Positions 33,651 to 43,686 are shown, counted from the first letter of the stretch. The stretch: DNA of 64,000 nt from Pseudomonas sp. ADAK18 (GCF_012935695.1 NZ_CP052859.1:4629001-4693000); one strand, 5' to 3'. Program-made: numbers and translations. Notes: generated by a model from the letters alone, not told the origin.

Positions 33651-36600
33651 TTACGTTACTTGCACACCCGCGAGAGACTTATCAATTAAGCCACCTAATT
33701 TTTTTCGATTAGATGCATCTTCCAGCATTGAATAATGGTCACCTGGAGCGGCAATACATTCCAACAAGGAGTGATCGACGACTTGCCCCCAACCTAAGGT
33801 TGAATGGGCGCTGCCATGTTCTATCGTAGAGATCGCATAAGGAGAGAGCTCCTGGGCGCGGAACAAATGAATTTTTACCGGCGGCACACCAATAAGATAT
33901 TTATCCACGTTGCGTTCAAAACCTCGGACCTGCTCCCAACGCACTCGCTCAAGGCTTGGGTCCAACCCTCGGGGGTAAAGACCCAATTTTTGGGCGGCCT
34001 CAATCAGTTGCGTAAAACCGACTGTTGCGACTTGCTGTTGTAAACACTCAACGGCTTCCCGTTGTGCAAGGGTCGAGCGCGCGGCGATATCCTCGAAAAA
34101 CGTGTTCTGCACAGGTTGGCCAGTCGCTTCCAGGCTTGGCGGCGCTCCATCGATAATGCCCAGAAAGTCGACCTCATGGCCCAAGTCCGACAGAACCGCT
34201 GCGATGGCATAGGCCAGCACACCCCCGGCTGAATAACCGATGACCCGGTACGGTCCGGTGGGCTGGATGGCCTGCATGAAAGCAGCCATCGTGGTGGCCA
34301 TCGACTCGATCGTTTGCAGTTCAGCCTGCGCGGCGGGCGGCCAAGGCAGCGCATATATCGGGTGATTGGCAGCGATATGAGGCGCCAGCGAAAAGCTGTA
34401 CGAGTAATCGCCCAAGCCACTTGGAACAAAGAAAATCGCCGGTTCATCCCCTTCCGCACGTACCACCACGCTGCCCGATTGGGCTCCGGGAATCGAGCCT
34501 CGGGCAATCTGTGGTGCCAGGTGGCTCAGTACGGAGTACTGGAACAACTCGTTGAGCGACAGCGAATAGCCCAGGCCGGCCAACTGGCTGATCATTTGCA
34601 CGGCGAGCAGTGAATGACCGCCCAATGCGAAAAAGTTGTCATGGCGGCTGACCTTGTCCAGTTTGAGCAACTGCGCCCATACCCCCGCGAGTGCCACTTC
34701 GACCTCTCCCTGCGGCGCTTCATAAACCTGACGGGCGAAAGCATCGTCGTCTGGTACGGGTAGCGCCTTGCGGTCGATCTTGCCGTTAGGCGTCAGTGGC
34801 AGCGCGTTCAGCCTGACAAAGGCCGCAGGCACCATATACTCCGGCAACCGTGTGGCAAGATGCGCCCGCAAGGTGCCGGCCAGTGATTCGGCGGGCTCGG
34901 CCACCACATAAGCCACCAGTCGCCTGTCGGCGCCATCACCTACTGCAATCACTGAGGTTTCGAGCACCTGTGGGTGCTCGGCCAGGCGTGCTTCAATCTC
35001 CCCCAGTTCAATACGGAAACCGCGGATCTTGACTTGGTGATCGTTACGCCCAAGGAATACCAAGCTGGCATCCGGCAGATAACGGGCCAGGTCGCCAGTC
35101 TTGTACATCCGCGCACCAGGGACCGCACTGAACGGATCATCGACGAAGACTTGGGCCGTCAGTTCCTGACGATTCAGGTAGCCCCGTGCCACGCAGGCCC
35201 CGCCAATGTATAGCTCACCCGCGGTGCCCAAAGGCACCGGCTGGCCGTCCGCAGTCAAGACATACGTGCGGGTGTTGGCAATCGGTCGACCGATGGAGTG
35301 CATGACATTGTCGGGAAACACCTTCAGCAGGGTCGCATTGACCGTCGTTTCAGTTGGCCCATAGGCATTGAACAACGCCGGACGATGCCCTTTACGGCTA
35401 AACCAGGCTTGCAAGGCTGGAGGGTATGAGGCCTCACCACCAAAGACGATCTGGCGCAGGGTGGCCGGCAGATCAATTTCAGGTTGAGCAATGGCCAGCC
35501 GAATGAAAAAAGCGCTGGGTATGTTGAGGTACGTGACCTTATTGACAGCACACTGCGCCGCGAAGTCGTACTCGGAGTTCAGCCACTGGTCTGTGCGCAG
35601 AACCAGTGACGCCCCGCAGGTAAGAGCAACGAAAATATCTTCCACGGACATGTCGAACGAGATCGATGCAAACAGCAGCAACCGATCTTGCTCCGTGACG
35701 TCATAACGATGCTGCAATGCCGCCGCCTGGCTGATCAGGTTACGGTGTTCGACCATGACGCCTTTGGGTTTACCAGTGGAGCCCGAGGTGTAAATAACAT
35801 AGGCCAGGTGCCGGGAGGTCAGACCGGGCACCCGCACATTGGTCTCGGGCAAGTCGGGCAGCACATTCGGATCGAGCACAATATTCGTGGTCAGGGCCGT
35901 TTCACCCAGGACATCCCGACCGGCCGAATCGGTCAGCAAGGCAACGGGCGAGCAATCCTGCAAAATGTCCACCAACCGCTCCGACGGATAGTCGGGATCC
36001 AGGGGGACGTACGCTCCCCCTGCCTTGAGCACGGCCAACAGGCCAACCAGCAACGCAGGCGATCGCTTCATGCAGATCGCCACCCGCGCGTCAGGCTTGA
36101 CGCCCAGCGCGATGAGTTGATGGGCAAGTCGGTTGGCTCGGGCGTTCAGTTCGGCATAGGAGGTTTGCTGACCTTCGTAGATCAGCGCGACTGCGTGTGG
36201 CCGCAGTTCGACCTGCTGCTCAAACAGACGATGAACACACGCATTTTCGGGGTACTCGATCGTATGTTGATTCCATGTATCGAGCAGCAGCTCGCGCTCG
36301 GCGGGCGCCAGAATATCCACCGTCGCGACAGCACGTGGCGTATCCAGCGCCATGGCCTGCAGTATCGACTGCAAATAACCTGCGTGGCGTTCAATCGTTT
36401 CGCGATCGAACAGCGCGGTTGAGTAATCCAGCGTTCCGACGATCTCCCCGTCCACCAGCGCTAGGCTCAATTCGAGATCGAACTTAACGGTGTCATAAGC
36501 TTGCTTGGCAGGTGAAACCTCCAGGCCAGGCAGGCTCCATTGGCTCACGTCAGTGTTTTCCCAGACGAAAATCACCTGGAACAGCGGCGTGTGATCCGAA

Positions 36601-39600
36601 CGGCGTGGCGGCTGCGCGATCTCGACCACCTGCTCGAAAGGCAAATCTTGATGCCCTTGGGCACCCAGTACCCTATCGCGTACACGCTTAAGCAATTCAC
36701 CTGTATCCGGCGCGCCGGACAGATCAACACGCAACGTGAGCATATTGACGAAAAAGCCAATGAGCGATTCGACGTCCTGGTGCCTGCGGTTGGCCGTCGG
36801 CGTTCCGATCACCAAGTCATCCTGCCCCGAGAGCCTTGATAGCACTGCCGCCCAGGCAGCCAGCACGGTCATGAATAACGTAACGCCGTGTTTGCTGCTC
36901 AGCGTGCCGAGCGCTTGGGTAAAGGTCCGATCAAAGTGGATCGGCACCTGGGCCCCGACAAACGATTGTTGGGCGGGACGTGGACGATCGGTTGGCAAAT
37001 CGAGCATCGTCGGCATGCCGGTCAGGGCCGTGCGCCAGTAATCGCCTTGCACTTGAAGACGTTCATTCGATAACCATTGGCGCTGCCACGCCGCGTAATC
37101 GGCGTACTGAATCGTCAGCGGCGCCAGGCCATGCGGCCGACGCTCCAGAATCGCTGCATAGAGCGTGCGAAGCTCGGGCAGCAACACCCCAAACGACCAA
37201 CCGTCCGAGACGATGTGATGTTGGGTCAGCAAGAATACGGATACCTCGTCGCTCAAACGGATCAGGCGAGCGCGCACCAGTGGGCCTTGAGCCAGGTTGA
37301 ACGAAAGGCGTGCTTCTGTCGCGCTCATGCTATCCAACTCGGCTTGCGGATCAGACACATTGCGCAGATCCTGTTCGATCAGCGGCAAACCGTGCGCTGG
37401 AGGCAGCAGATTGACCCAGGGCTGGCCGTCACGCGTGACAAATACCGACCGTAATACCTCATGCCGCTCAAACAGGGTATTGAGCGATTGGCGCAACGCC
37501 TCAACGTTGAGCGAACCTTTGAAGTACCAGGCCATCGGGATGTGGTAGGCGTCACTCCCGCCGTCGAACTGCGCCAGCAGCCACAAACGTTGCTGAGCGA
37601 ATGACAACGGCAACAGCCCGTTACGCACAAGGGGTTCAATCGGTAATAACGAAGTGCCTCCTTGTACCTGGTGTTGCAGGACTTCTTCAGCCAGCCCGAC
37701 AAGCGTGGGCGACGTAAAGAGCGACGCCAGCGGTAACTCTGCCCCCAGGTCCGTAACGCGGCTGACCAGTTGCATGCCGAGCAGCGAATGCCCACCCAGC
37801 TCAAAGAAGTTGTCGTGACGACTGATACGCTCCAGTCCTAACAATTCGCTCCAAATCGCTGCCAGGCGGCACTCGATCTCACCTTCCGGCGCAGCATAGA
37901 CCTGACGTACAAACGCATCGTCCTCGGGCGCCGGCAGTAACTTCTGATCGACTTTGCCGTTACCGGTCAACGGAAGTGCATCAAGGCGCACGAATGCGGA
38001 CGGCACCATATAATCCGGCACCCGGGCAATAAGATGTGCAAACAGCTCCGCGGCCAGTAGATCACCCGGCTCCGCCACCACATACGCGATCAGACGCCGG
38101 CTCTGCCCCTCCCCAACCGCCAATACCGTCGCTTCAGTGACAGCAGGATGCTTGAGCAAAGCGCCTTCGATTTCACCAGGTTCCACGCGAAACCCACGAA
38201 TTTTGATCTGATGATCGTTGCGACCGAGGAAAACCAACCACCCCTTCTCATCACGCAAGACCTGGTCGCCCGTGCGGTAGCGGATAGCACCTGGCACATA
38301 CGGATCGTCGATAAAACGCTCAGCGGTGCGTTCCAAGTCATTGATATACCCGCTGGCCGGGCAACGCCCGCCCAGCAGCAGTTCACCGACCACCCCTCTG
38401 GGCGCCAAGTGCCCGGTACGATCAATCACCTGAGCAGTCACCCCAGTCAATGGCAGCCCGATGGGCACATAGGCCGGCCACGGAATATCGGTCGCAGCCA
38501 GCCGGTGAGTGGTGACAGCATGGGTTTCCGTCGGCCCATAGAGATTGACCAACTGCACGTCCGGGTGACGTTCAAAGAATGCCTGGGTGTTCTCATCGAC
38601 AATCAGTTGCTCACCGGAAACGCACAGATACCTCAGCGCAGTCAGGTCGAAGTCTGCAGCTGCCTGCACAAAAGACCGAAGTGCCGCCACCGGCAGATAG
38701 ACATGCGTCAGGTCGCCCTGGCGTACATGGTGCGCGATACCCGGAAAATCTCTTCGATCAATGCCCCCTCTGGACACCACCGCACCGCCCGCCACCAGTG
38801 TCGGCACAATCTCCTGGAACGACACATCAAAGCCCAGCGGCGCGTACTGAAGAAACCGGCTGTGCTCATCAATGCTCAATGCATCCAGCTGCCAGGCGGT
38901 CAGGTTCACCAACGGCACGTTATGCATCAACACGCCCTTGGGTTTACCCGTCGAGCCTGAAGTAAACATGACGTAAACACCGTCTTCCGGCCTGCGCGCT
39001 CCCGTGGGTGGATTCAGCGCACCCTGCAACTCTCCAAGCTCGAATACCGTAATACCCGGGTCACCCACACCCACGGCAATCCGACAATGTGCCTTGTCGG
39101 TCATATACGAAAGACGCTCAGCGGGAAGGCTCAAGTCCAATGGCAGGAACACAGCACGAAGCTTCAGCACCGCGAGCATGGCAATGATCGTGTCAATGAG
39201 TGTCACGGTCGTCAGGCCGACCACGTCGCCGCCCCGTACATTTCGCTCATACAACCCTGCGGCTGCCTCATCGACACGCTGATACAGATCGCGATAGGTC
39301 AGAACCGAGCCGTCCTCCTCAACCGCTACCCGATCTGCGTGACGCACCGCGCTGGTCTGCAACCAGGTATAGAGATCGCCGACGGCAGGCTCATGCCAAT
39401 AGCCGTCGCTCCTAACACTGTCATCCAGCGAGGAGTCGGCAAACAGGTTGGCCAAGGCAACGCCAGGATCACGGACCACCGCATTCAGCGCGTCCAGGAT
39501 CGAACCATGGATACCGTCGGCAACTTGCTGGGGCAACAACGTGGTGTCGTGCTCCAACTCCAGTAGCCAGCCGTCTGACGTCGGCGTGACACCTAGCCAT

Positions 39601-40736
39601 AGATCAAACTTTGCAGTGCCCGTGCCATGCTCACGTACCGATTGCACCGGACCGTCGGGCGCGACGGCTGTCGAGTCCTGCATGGCGAGCATGCTCGAGA
39701 ACAGCGGGTTGCGATTGCTGTCGCGGTTGGGTGAACAGTAGCGAACCACCCGGGTGAACGGAACGGCCACCGAACGCTTGAGCTGATCGACCTCGGTGCT
39801 GATCGTCGATCGCAAATACTCGTCGAAACCGACCTGCCAGGGAACCTGGGCGATAAACGGAAGGGTATTGACAAAGAATCCGCACAGATCATACGAAGCG
39901 AGCGTCCGACGAGCCGCGAGGGGCACACCAAAAGTCACCACTGGGACGTCGGCATGACGCCCGAGCGTCGCAGCAAAAATACCGGCAAAGAAGGTAAACG
40001 GCGTGACACCCAACTCACTCAGCGTTCGGTCGATGCCTGCGTTGAGCTCATGACTGAGCTCAATTCGGCGACGCTGCCCCGAGAATGAAGTGACGAGAGG
40101 GCGGCCTGGGCGAGGAAAAAGAACAGTTGTCGGTGCTTCCTGCAGGCGTGCACCAAGGGTACGAGCGGCATCTTCTACACGGGCTTCATTCGCGGCGCGG
40201 AACTGGGCGGCGAGTTCACGCTGAAGCGCTGCCTCCCTTGCATGACGCAACGTGTGGGTATCGAGATTGCCTGCAAGGGCCGAACTGAAATCACGGATCA
40301 AAGGCTCTATAGACGCTCCGTCAAATACGGCGTGGTGAATCACCAGCAATAACGACGAACGCTGGCCGTCGGCAGCCACAACATGGGTAGCCCGCAATAA
40401 CGGCGCCTGGTCCAGTTGAAACGAGGTCTTGGCCAACACCTCCAGCTCTGCGTCTACCGTCGACTCAAAAGCGTCTTGCGCAACGATTTCGCGCAATGGG
40501 AGGTCGGCAATGGATAGAGGGCTGACAAGTAACGCTTGTAAATCGCGGAACGCCAGCCTGAGCGCAGGCTGAACTTCAATCAAACTAGTAAGAGCATACT
40601 TAACTGCGTACGTAGTTACCGTCGAAGCAAGCGACAACTCAATCAAGATATTGTAAAGATGAGGCACCGGTATAGATTTTTGTACGACGACCAACCCCAA
40701 CTGGGATTCCGTCAGCGGTGCTGACCAATCTTCCAT
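33651..40736 (-). CDS. Two-module non-ribosomal peptide synthetase, C-A-T-C-A-T-TE
   Basis: 2361 aa from ATG 40736 (MEDWSAPL, GAGGG upstream). Domains by motif: C1 (HHAVFDG near 133), A1 (FTSGSTGKPKG near 592; A4 GFDVSFQEI), T1 (GGHSLL near 982), C2 (HHIVSDG near 1174), A2 (YTSGSTGKPKG near 1650; A4 SFDMSVEDIF), T2 (GGHSLL near 2042) and a thioesterase with GYSAGG near 2170. All key residues are present. C1 at the N terminus must take a group from a separate carrier, which suits the free carriers of the operon. The by-eye A2 code (D-M-E-N-V-G-A-V-N-K) resembles that of N-hydroxyornithine domains; A1 starts D-V-Q and is not assigned. No epimerisation domain seen. First gene of the operon. Confidence 0.94.
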   Translation of the reverse strand: MEDWSAPLTESQLGLVVVQKSIPVPHLYNILIELSLASTVTTYAVKYALTSLIEVQPALRLAFRDLQALLVSPLSIADLPLREIVAQDAFESTVDAELEVLAKTSFQLDQAPLLRATHVVAADGQRSSLLLVIHHAVFDGASIEPLIRDFSSALAGNLDTHTLRHAREAALQRELAAQFRAANEARVEDAARTLGARLQEAPTTVLFPRPGRPLVTSFSGQRRRIELSHELNAGIDRTLSELGVTPFTFFAGIFAATLGRHADVPVVTFGVPLAARRTLASYDLCGFFVNTLPFIAQVPWQVGFDEYLRSTISTEVDQLKRSVAVPFTRVVRYCSPNRDSNRNPLFSSMLAMQDSTAVAPDGPVQSVREHGTGTAKFDLWLGVTPTSDGWLLELEHDTTLLPQQVADGIHGSILDALNAVVRDPGVALANLFADSSLDDSVRSDGYWHEPAVGDLYTWLQTSAVRHADRVAVEEDGSVLTYRDLYQRVDEAAAGLYERNVRGGDVVGLTTVTLIDTIIAMLAVLKLRAVFLPLDLSLPAERLSYMTDKAHCRIAVGVGDPGITVFELGELQGALNPPTGARRPEDGVYVMFTSGSTGKPKGVLMHNVPLVNLTAWQLDALSIDEHSRFLQYAPLGFDVSFQEIVPTLVAGGAVVSRGGIDRRDFPGIAHHVRQGDLTHVYLPVAALRSFVQAAADFDLTALRYLCVSGEQLIVDENTQAFFERHPDVQLVNLYGPTETHAVTTHRLAATDIPWPAYVPIGLPLTGVTAQVIDRTGHLAPRGVVGELLLGGRCPASGYINDLERTAERFIDDPYVPGAIRYRTGDQVLRDEKGWLVFLGRNDHQIKIRGFRVEPGEIEGALLKHPAVTEATVLAVGEGQSRRLIAYVVAEPGDLLAAELFAHLIARVPDYMVPSAFVRLDALPLTGNGKVDQKLLPAPEDDAFVRQVYAAPEGEIECRLAAIWSELLGLERISRHDNFFELGGHSLLGMQLVSRVTDLGAELPLASLFTSPTLVGLAEEVLQHQVQGGTSLLPIEPLVRNGLLPLSFAQQRLWLLAQFDGGSDAYHIPMAWYFKGSLNVEALRQSLNTLFERHEVLRSVFVTRDGQPWVNLLPPAHGLPLIEQDLRNVSDPQAELDSMSATEARLSFNLAQGPLVRARLIRLSDEVSVFLLTQHHIVSDGWSFGVLLPELRTLYAAILERRPHGLAPLTIQYADYAAWQRQWLSNERLQVQGDYWRTALTGMPTMLDLPTDRPRPAQQSFVGAQVPIHFDRTFTQALGTLSSKHGVTLFMTVLAAWAAVLSRLSGQDDLVIGTPTANRRHQDVESLIGFFVNMLTLRVDLSGAPDTGELLKRVRDRVLGAQGHQDLPFEQVVEIAQPPRRSDHTPLFQVIFVWENTDVSQWSLPGLEVSPAKQAYDTVKFDLELSLALVDGEIVGTLDYSTALFDRETIERHAGYLQSILQAMALDTPRAVATVDILAPAERELLLDTWNQHTIEYPENACVHRLFEQQVELRPHAVALIYEGQQTSYAELNARANRLAHQLIALGVKPDARVAICMKRSPALLVGLLAVLKAGGAYVPLDPDYPSERLVDILQDCSPVALLTDSAGRDVLGETALTTNIVLDPNVLPDLPETNVRVPGLTSRHLAYVIYTSGSTGKPKGVMVEHRNLISQAAALQHRYDVTEQDRLLLFASISFDMSVEDIFVALTCGASLVLRTDQWLNSEYDFAAQCAVNKVTYLNIPSAFFIRLAIAQPEIDLPATLRQIVFGGEASYPPALQAWFSRKGHRPALFNAYGPTETTVNATLLKVFPDNVMHSIGRPIANTRTYVLTADGQPVPLGTAGELYIGGACVARGYLNRQELTAQVFVDDPFSAVPGARMYKTGDLARYLPDASLVFLGRNDHQVKIRGFRIELGEIEARLAEHPQVLETSVIAVGDGADRRLVAYVVAEPAESLAGTLRAHLATRLPEYMVPAAFVRLNALPLTPNGKIDRKALPVPDDDAFARQVYEAPQGEVEVALAGVWAQLLKLDKVSRHDNFFALGGHSLLAVQMISQLAGLGYSLSLNELFQYSVLSHLAPQIARGSIPGAQSGSVVVRAEGDEPAIFFVPSGLGDYSYSFSLAPHIAANHPIYALPWPPAAQAELQTIESMATTMAAFMQAIQPTGPYRVIGYSAGGVLAYAIAAVLSDLGHEVDFLGIIDGAPPSLEATGQPVQNTFFEDIAARSTLAQREAVECLQQQVATVGFTQLIEAAQKLGLYPRGLDPSLERVRWEQVRGFERNVDKYLIGVPPVKIHLFRAQELSPYAISTIEHGSAHSTLGWGQVVDHSLLECIAAPGDHYSMLEDASNRKKLGGLIDKSLAGVQVT

Positions 40737-41230
40737 GATATTACCCTCGATTTGTTGACCATCCCTGTTGCTGTCAACTCGGGTTATTATAAATAACTCA
40801 GTAAAACGCCCCTCAGCGAAACCGTATTGAAAGACCATCGATAGGCTTTACTCAATACAGATCCTAGAAAAACACCGCCCGCAATTTTTATAACTGCCAC
40901 TCAAAGTGTCCTCACATCGTAGTAGCGTTTTTTCCCTGCGCAAGTTTTTTTTAGACTTTATTTTCGATGCATAGAGCACTCTCCTTATAAGGCTAGAACC
41001 AGAGGTTTACGGAGCATCTAATCGTGACAAAAGCATGACAAGTGCAACGCTTATTTAACTCACAACTGTGACTAGCGCAAAGAATAGGGCCGTGGTATGG
41101 CGAGAAAGACGGAACGTCCACCATGAGCATCAGAAACGCTTCGGGTAGAGCGGCCTGCGTGCTTGCAAAAAACCTCATAAACCCGGCATGTTCTATTTTT
41201 ACGATCACATTTGGACGCTAAGCTTGCCTT
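40737..41230. promoter_or_regulatory. 494 bp AT-rich leader upstream of the NRPS operon
   Basis: No conserved protein is encoded here. The region, flanked by the divergent NRPS and DUF1780 genes, should hold both promoters. It contains the palindrome CCTTATAAGG (40983-40992), a minus-strand AAGGAG (40981-40986) eight bases before a four-codon frame MHRK (40958-40972), and runs of T/A. A weak minus-strand pair TTGCGC/TACGAT with 16 bp spacing lies near 40905-40943. None of these is convincing alone. Confidence 0.35.
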
Positions 41231-41860
41231 ATGGATGACTCCGATTATCTGCGCCTGCTCACCATAGCGGCCGAACAAGCCAATGCGTTCCTGTCCAATG
41301 CCCGCAAATGGGAGCGTGAGCGTTGGGTCTGCCAACGCCTGCTGCAAGGCCTGAACGTGCCCTATCGCGCCGAAGAGTTTCACGCCGCCGGGCAAGAGCC
41401 TCCAGATGTACTGTTTCGCGACGCCAGCTTCGAGGTTTTTTTCGTGCTGGATGAGGGCCGACGCCTGAATGATGAATGGCGCGACGAACTGCTGCGCCGT
41501 CGCAGCGCCTTTTCCCTGAGCCAATTGGTACGGCGTGAAGCCAAGCCCAAGCGCATTCCCGCCCATGAGTTCCTTCTGCGTCTGGCGCCAACCCTGCGCA
41601 AGAAAGCCCACAACTACAAGGAACGCGGGATGGACCTGGGAGAGCTGGATATCATTGCCTTCGCCAGCCTCAAACGCGAAGTGCTGGACCTCAATAGTCA
41701 CTTCCCGCCACCCACCGAATACCTGCGCCAAGGGTGGCGCTCGCTGTCATTGGTGGGGCCGACCTTTGCCCGGGTGCTGTTCGCCCACCCTGACGCACCG
41801 GATTTTCTGCGCAATAACCTGGGGCGCAGCATTGTCTTTGACGTCGGTATCAGCCTATAG
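41231..41860 (+). CDS. DUF1780 family protein
   Basis: 209 aa, cytoplasmic, Arg- and Glu-rich. The sequence around DVLFRDASFEVFFVLDEGRRLNDEW resembles restriction-endonuclease-like folds, but no function is known. A conserved Pseudomonas gene near ndh; it marks the return to the conserved block after the cluster. Confidence 0.78.
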   Translation: MDDSDYLRLLTIAAEQANAFLSNARKWERERWVCQRLLQGLNVPYRAEEFHAAGQEPPDVLFRDASFEVFFVLDEGRRLNDEWRDELLRRRSAFSLSQLVRREAKPKRIPAHEFLLRLAPTLRKKAHNYKERGMDLGELDIIAFASLKREVLDLNSHFPPPTEYLRQGWRSLSLVGPTFARVLFAHPDAPDFLRNNLGRSIVFDVGISL

Positions 41861-42038
41861 GCCCGACCGCCGGCATGGCGAACTCCCAGGCCGGGTGATA
41901 CAAAGAGCAATCAATATTTGCCTGCTGATGGCCAGTGAACGAAGGCAGCGCGGTTCAGCGACTATGCTTCTGGCAATGCCGCAGATCACACACCTGTAAC
42001 GTTCACTCCTTTTGCAACGTCTACCTGACGAGGCCTTT

Positions 42039-42212
42039 ATGACCAGCCGCCTGAACCCCGACGACCAAAAGCATGTCGAAGAGTACCTGCAACTGTCCCA
42101 GAACCAAGTTGAGCGCAGGCCTTTCCGGCCATGGCTGCTCCTTGGCGTGGTACTGGTGGCCGTGATCGGGATGGGCCTGCTGAGCCGACTTTTGAGTTAC
42201 CTGACGCTATGA
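42039..42212 (+). CDS. DUF3094 small membrane protein
   Basis: 57 aa from ATG 42039 (MTSRLNPDDQKHVEEYLQL). A charged N-terminal half is followed by one membrane helix (WLLLGVVLVAVIGMGLLSRLL). It lies 60 bp before ndh, as in other Pseudomonas genomes. An upstream in-frame ATG was rejected. The gap 41861-42038 shows nothing else. Confidence 0.75.
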   Translation: MTSRLNPDDQKHVEEYLQLSQNQVERRPFRPWLLLGVVLVAVIGMGLLSRLLSYLTL

Positions 42213-42272
42213 GCTGCCTTGCGCTCGCTCGGGTAATTGCACCGATTTCTTTTAGCCTTGCGAGATATCCCC

Positions 42273-43571
42273 ATGACCCATCGTATTATTATCGTCGGCG
42301 GCGGCGCCGGCGGCCTGGAGTTGGCTACCCGCCTGGGTAAGACTCTGGGCAAACGCGACACCGCCAGCATCACGCTGGTGGACGCCAACCTGACCCACAT
42401 CTGGAAACCGCTGCTTCACGAAGTCGCCGCCGGTTCGCTGAACTCTTCGGAAGACGAACTCAATTATGTTGCCCAGGCGAAATGGAACCACTTCGAGTTC
42501 CAGTTGGGGCGCATGAGCGGGCTCGACCGTGAACAGAAGAAGATCCAGCTGGCCGCGACCCTCGACGAACAGGGCCTGGAACTGGTCCCTGCCCGCGAAC
42601 TGGCCTATGACACCTTGGTTATCGCTGTCGGAAGCACCACCAACGACTTCGGTACCCAAGGTGCGGCAGAACACTGCCTGTTCCTCGACACCCGCAAACA
42701 GGCCGAGCGCTTCCATCAGCAATTACTCAACCACTACCTGCGCGCCCATGCAGGGCAAACCGATGTGGTGGAGCAGATCAGCGTTGCCATCGTCGGCGCT
42801 GGGGCAACCGGCGTTGAGCTGGCGGCCGAGCTGCATAACGCAGCCCACGAACTGGCGGCGTATGGCCTGGACCGGATCAAGCCGGAAAATATGCACATCA
42901 CTCTGATCGAAGCAGGCCCCCGGGTATTGCCTGCTTTGCCGGAGCGCATTGGCGCCCCAGTGCATAAAACCCTGGAGAAACTTGGAGTCACGGTGCTGAC
43001 CAACGCAGCCGTCAGTGAAGTGACTGCTGACAACCTGATCACCAGCAGCGGCCAGGTGATTCCTGCCAGCCTCAAGGTCTGGGCCGCTGGCATTCGTGCA
43101 CCGGGCTTCCTCAAGGATATCGACGGCCTGGAAACCAACCGCATCAATCAACTGCAGGTGCTGCCAACCCTGCAAACCACGCGCGATGAAAATATCTTCG
43201 CCTTTGGTGACTGCGCGGCCTGCCCACAAGCAGGTACCGATCGCAACGTACCGCCACGGGCGCAAGCCGCTCACCAACAGGCTTCGTTGCTGGCCAAATC
43301 ATTGAAGCTGCGGATTGAGGGCAAGACCCTGCCGGCCTACAAGTACACCGACTACGGCTCGCTGATTTCACTGTCGCGTTTTTCGGCGGTGGGTAACTTG
43401 ATGGGCAACCTGACAGGCAGCGTGATGCTGGAGGGTTGGCTGGCGCGGATGTTCTATGTATCGCTGTATCGCATGCACCAGATGGCGCTGTATGGCTTCT
43501 TCCGCACAATGATGTTGATGCTGGGGAGCAAGATTGGGCGCGGCACTGAGCCTAGGCTCAAATTGCACTGA
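42273..43571 (+). CDS. ndh: Type II NADH dehydrogenase (NDH-2)
   Basis: 432 aa flavoprotein that oxidises NADH and reduces quinone at the inner membrane without proton pumping. FAD motif IIIVGGGAGGLELA at the N terminus, NADH-binding VAIVGAGATGVELAAEL near 175, and a C-terminal amphipathic region (about 390-425) for membrane attachment. ATG at 42273 is the family start. Confidence 0.95.
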   Translation: MTHRIIIVGGGAGGLELATRLGKTLGKRDTASITLVDANLTHIWKPLLHEVAAGSLNSSEDELNYVAQAKWNHFEFQLGRMSGLDREQKKIQLAATLDEQGLELVPARELAYDTLVIAVGSTTNDFGTQGAAEHCLFLDTRKQAERFHQQLLNHYLRAHAGQTDVVEQISVAIVGAGATGVELAAELHNAAHELAAYGLDRIKPENMHITLIEAGPRVLPALPERIGAPVHKTLEKLGVTVLTNAAVSEVTADNLITSSGQVIPASLKVWAAGIRAPGFLKDIDGLETNRINQLQVLPTLQTTRDENIFAFGDCAACPQAGTDRNVPPRAQAAHQQASLLAKSLKLRIEGKTLPAYKYTDYGSLISLSRFSAVGNLMGNLTGSVMLEGWLARMFYVSLYRMHQMALYGFFRTMMLMLGSKIGRGTEPRLKLH

Positions 43572-43599
43572 CAACGGGTCCAGGATAGGGCCTGATTTC

Positions 43600-43686
43600 T
43601 GTGGGAGCCGGCTTGCCCGCGATGCAGACACCTCGGTACTTCAGGTATACCGAGCTGATCCAATCGCAGGCAAGCCAGCTCCCACA
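43600..43686. repeat. REPIN-type inverted repeat
   Basis: Two REP units in opposite orientation, TGTGGGAGCCGGCTTGCC at the left and GGCAAGCCAGCTCCCACA at the right, with an inner stem CTCGGTA/TACCGAG. A common mobile hairpin of P. fluorescens genomes, moved by RAYT transposases in trans; no RAYT gene is in the window. Confidence 0.85.

Noticed and set aside
17242..40736. Cluster as a siderophore locus
   Set aside because: No TonB receptor, Fur-like box or hydroxylase seen, and no salicylate or hydroxamate genes.
40737..40838. 34-codon N-terminal extension of the NRPS
   Set aside because: The extension has no condensation-domain features; ATG 40736 has a good ribosome site and starts the C domain.
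41072..41731. 219-codon minus-strand frame across DUF1780 and the leader
   Set aside because: Mostly antisense to the DUF1780 gene; the C-terminal part in the leader has no features.
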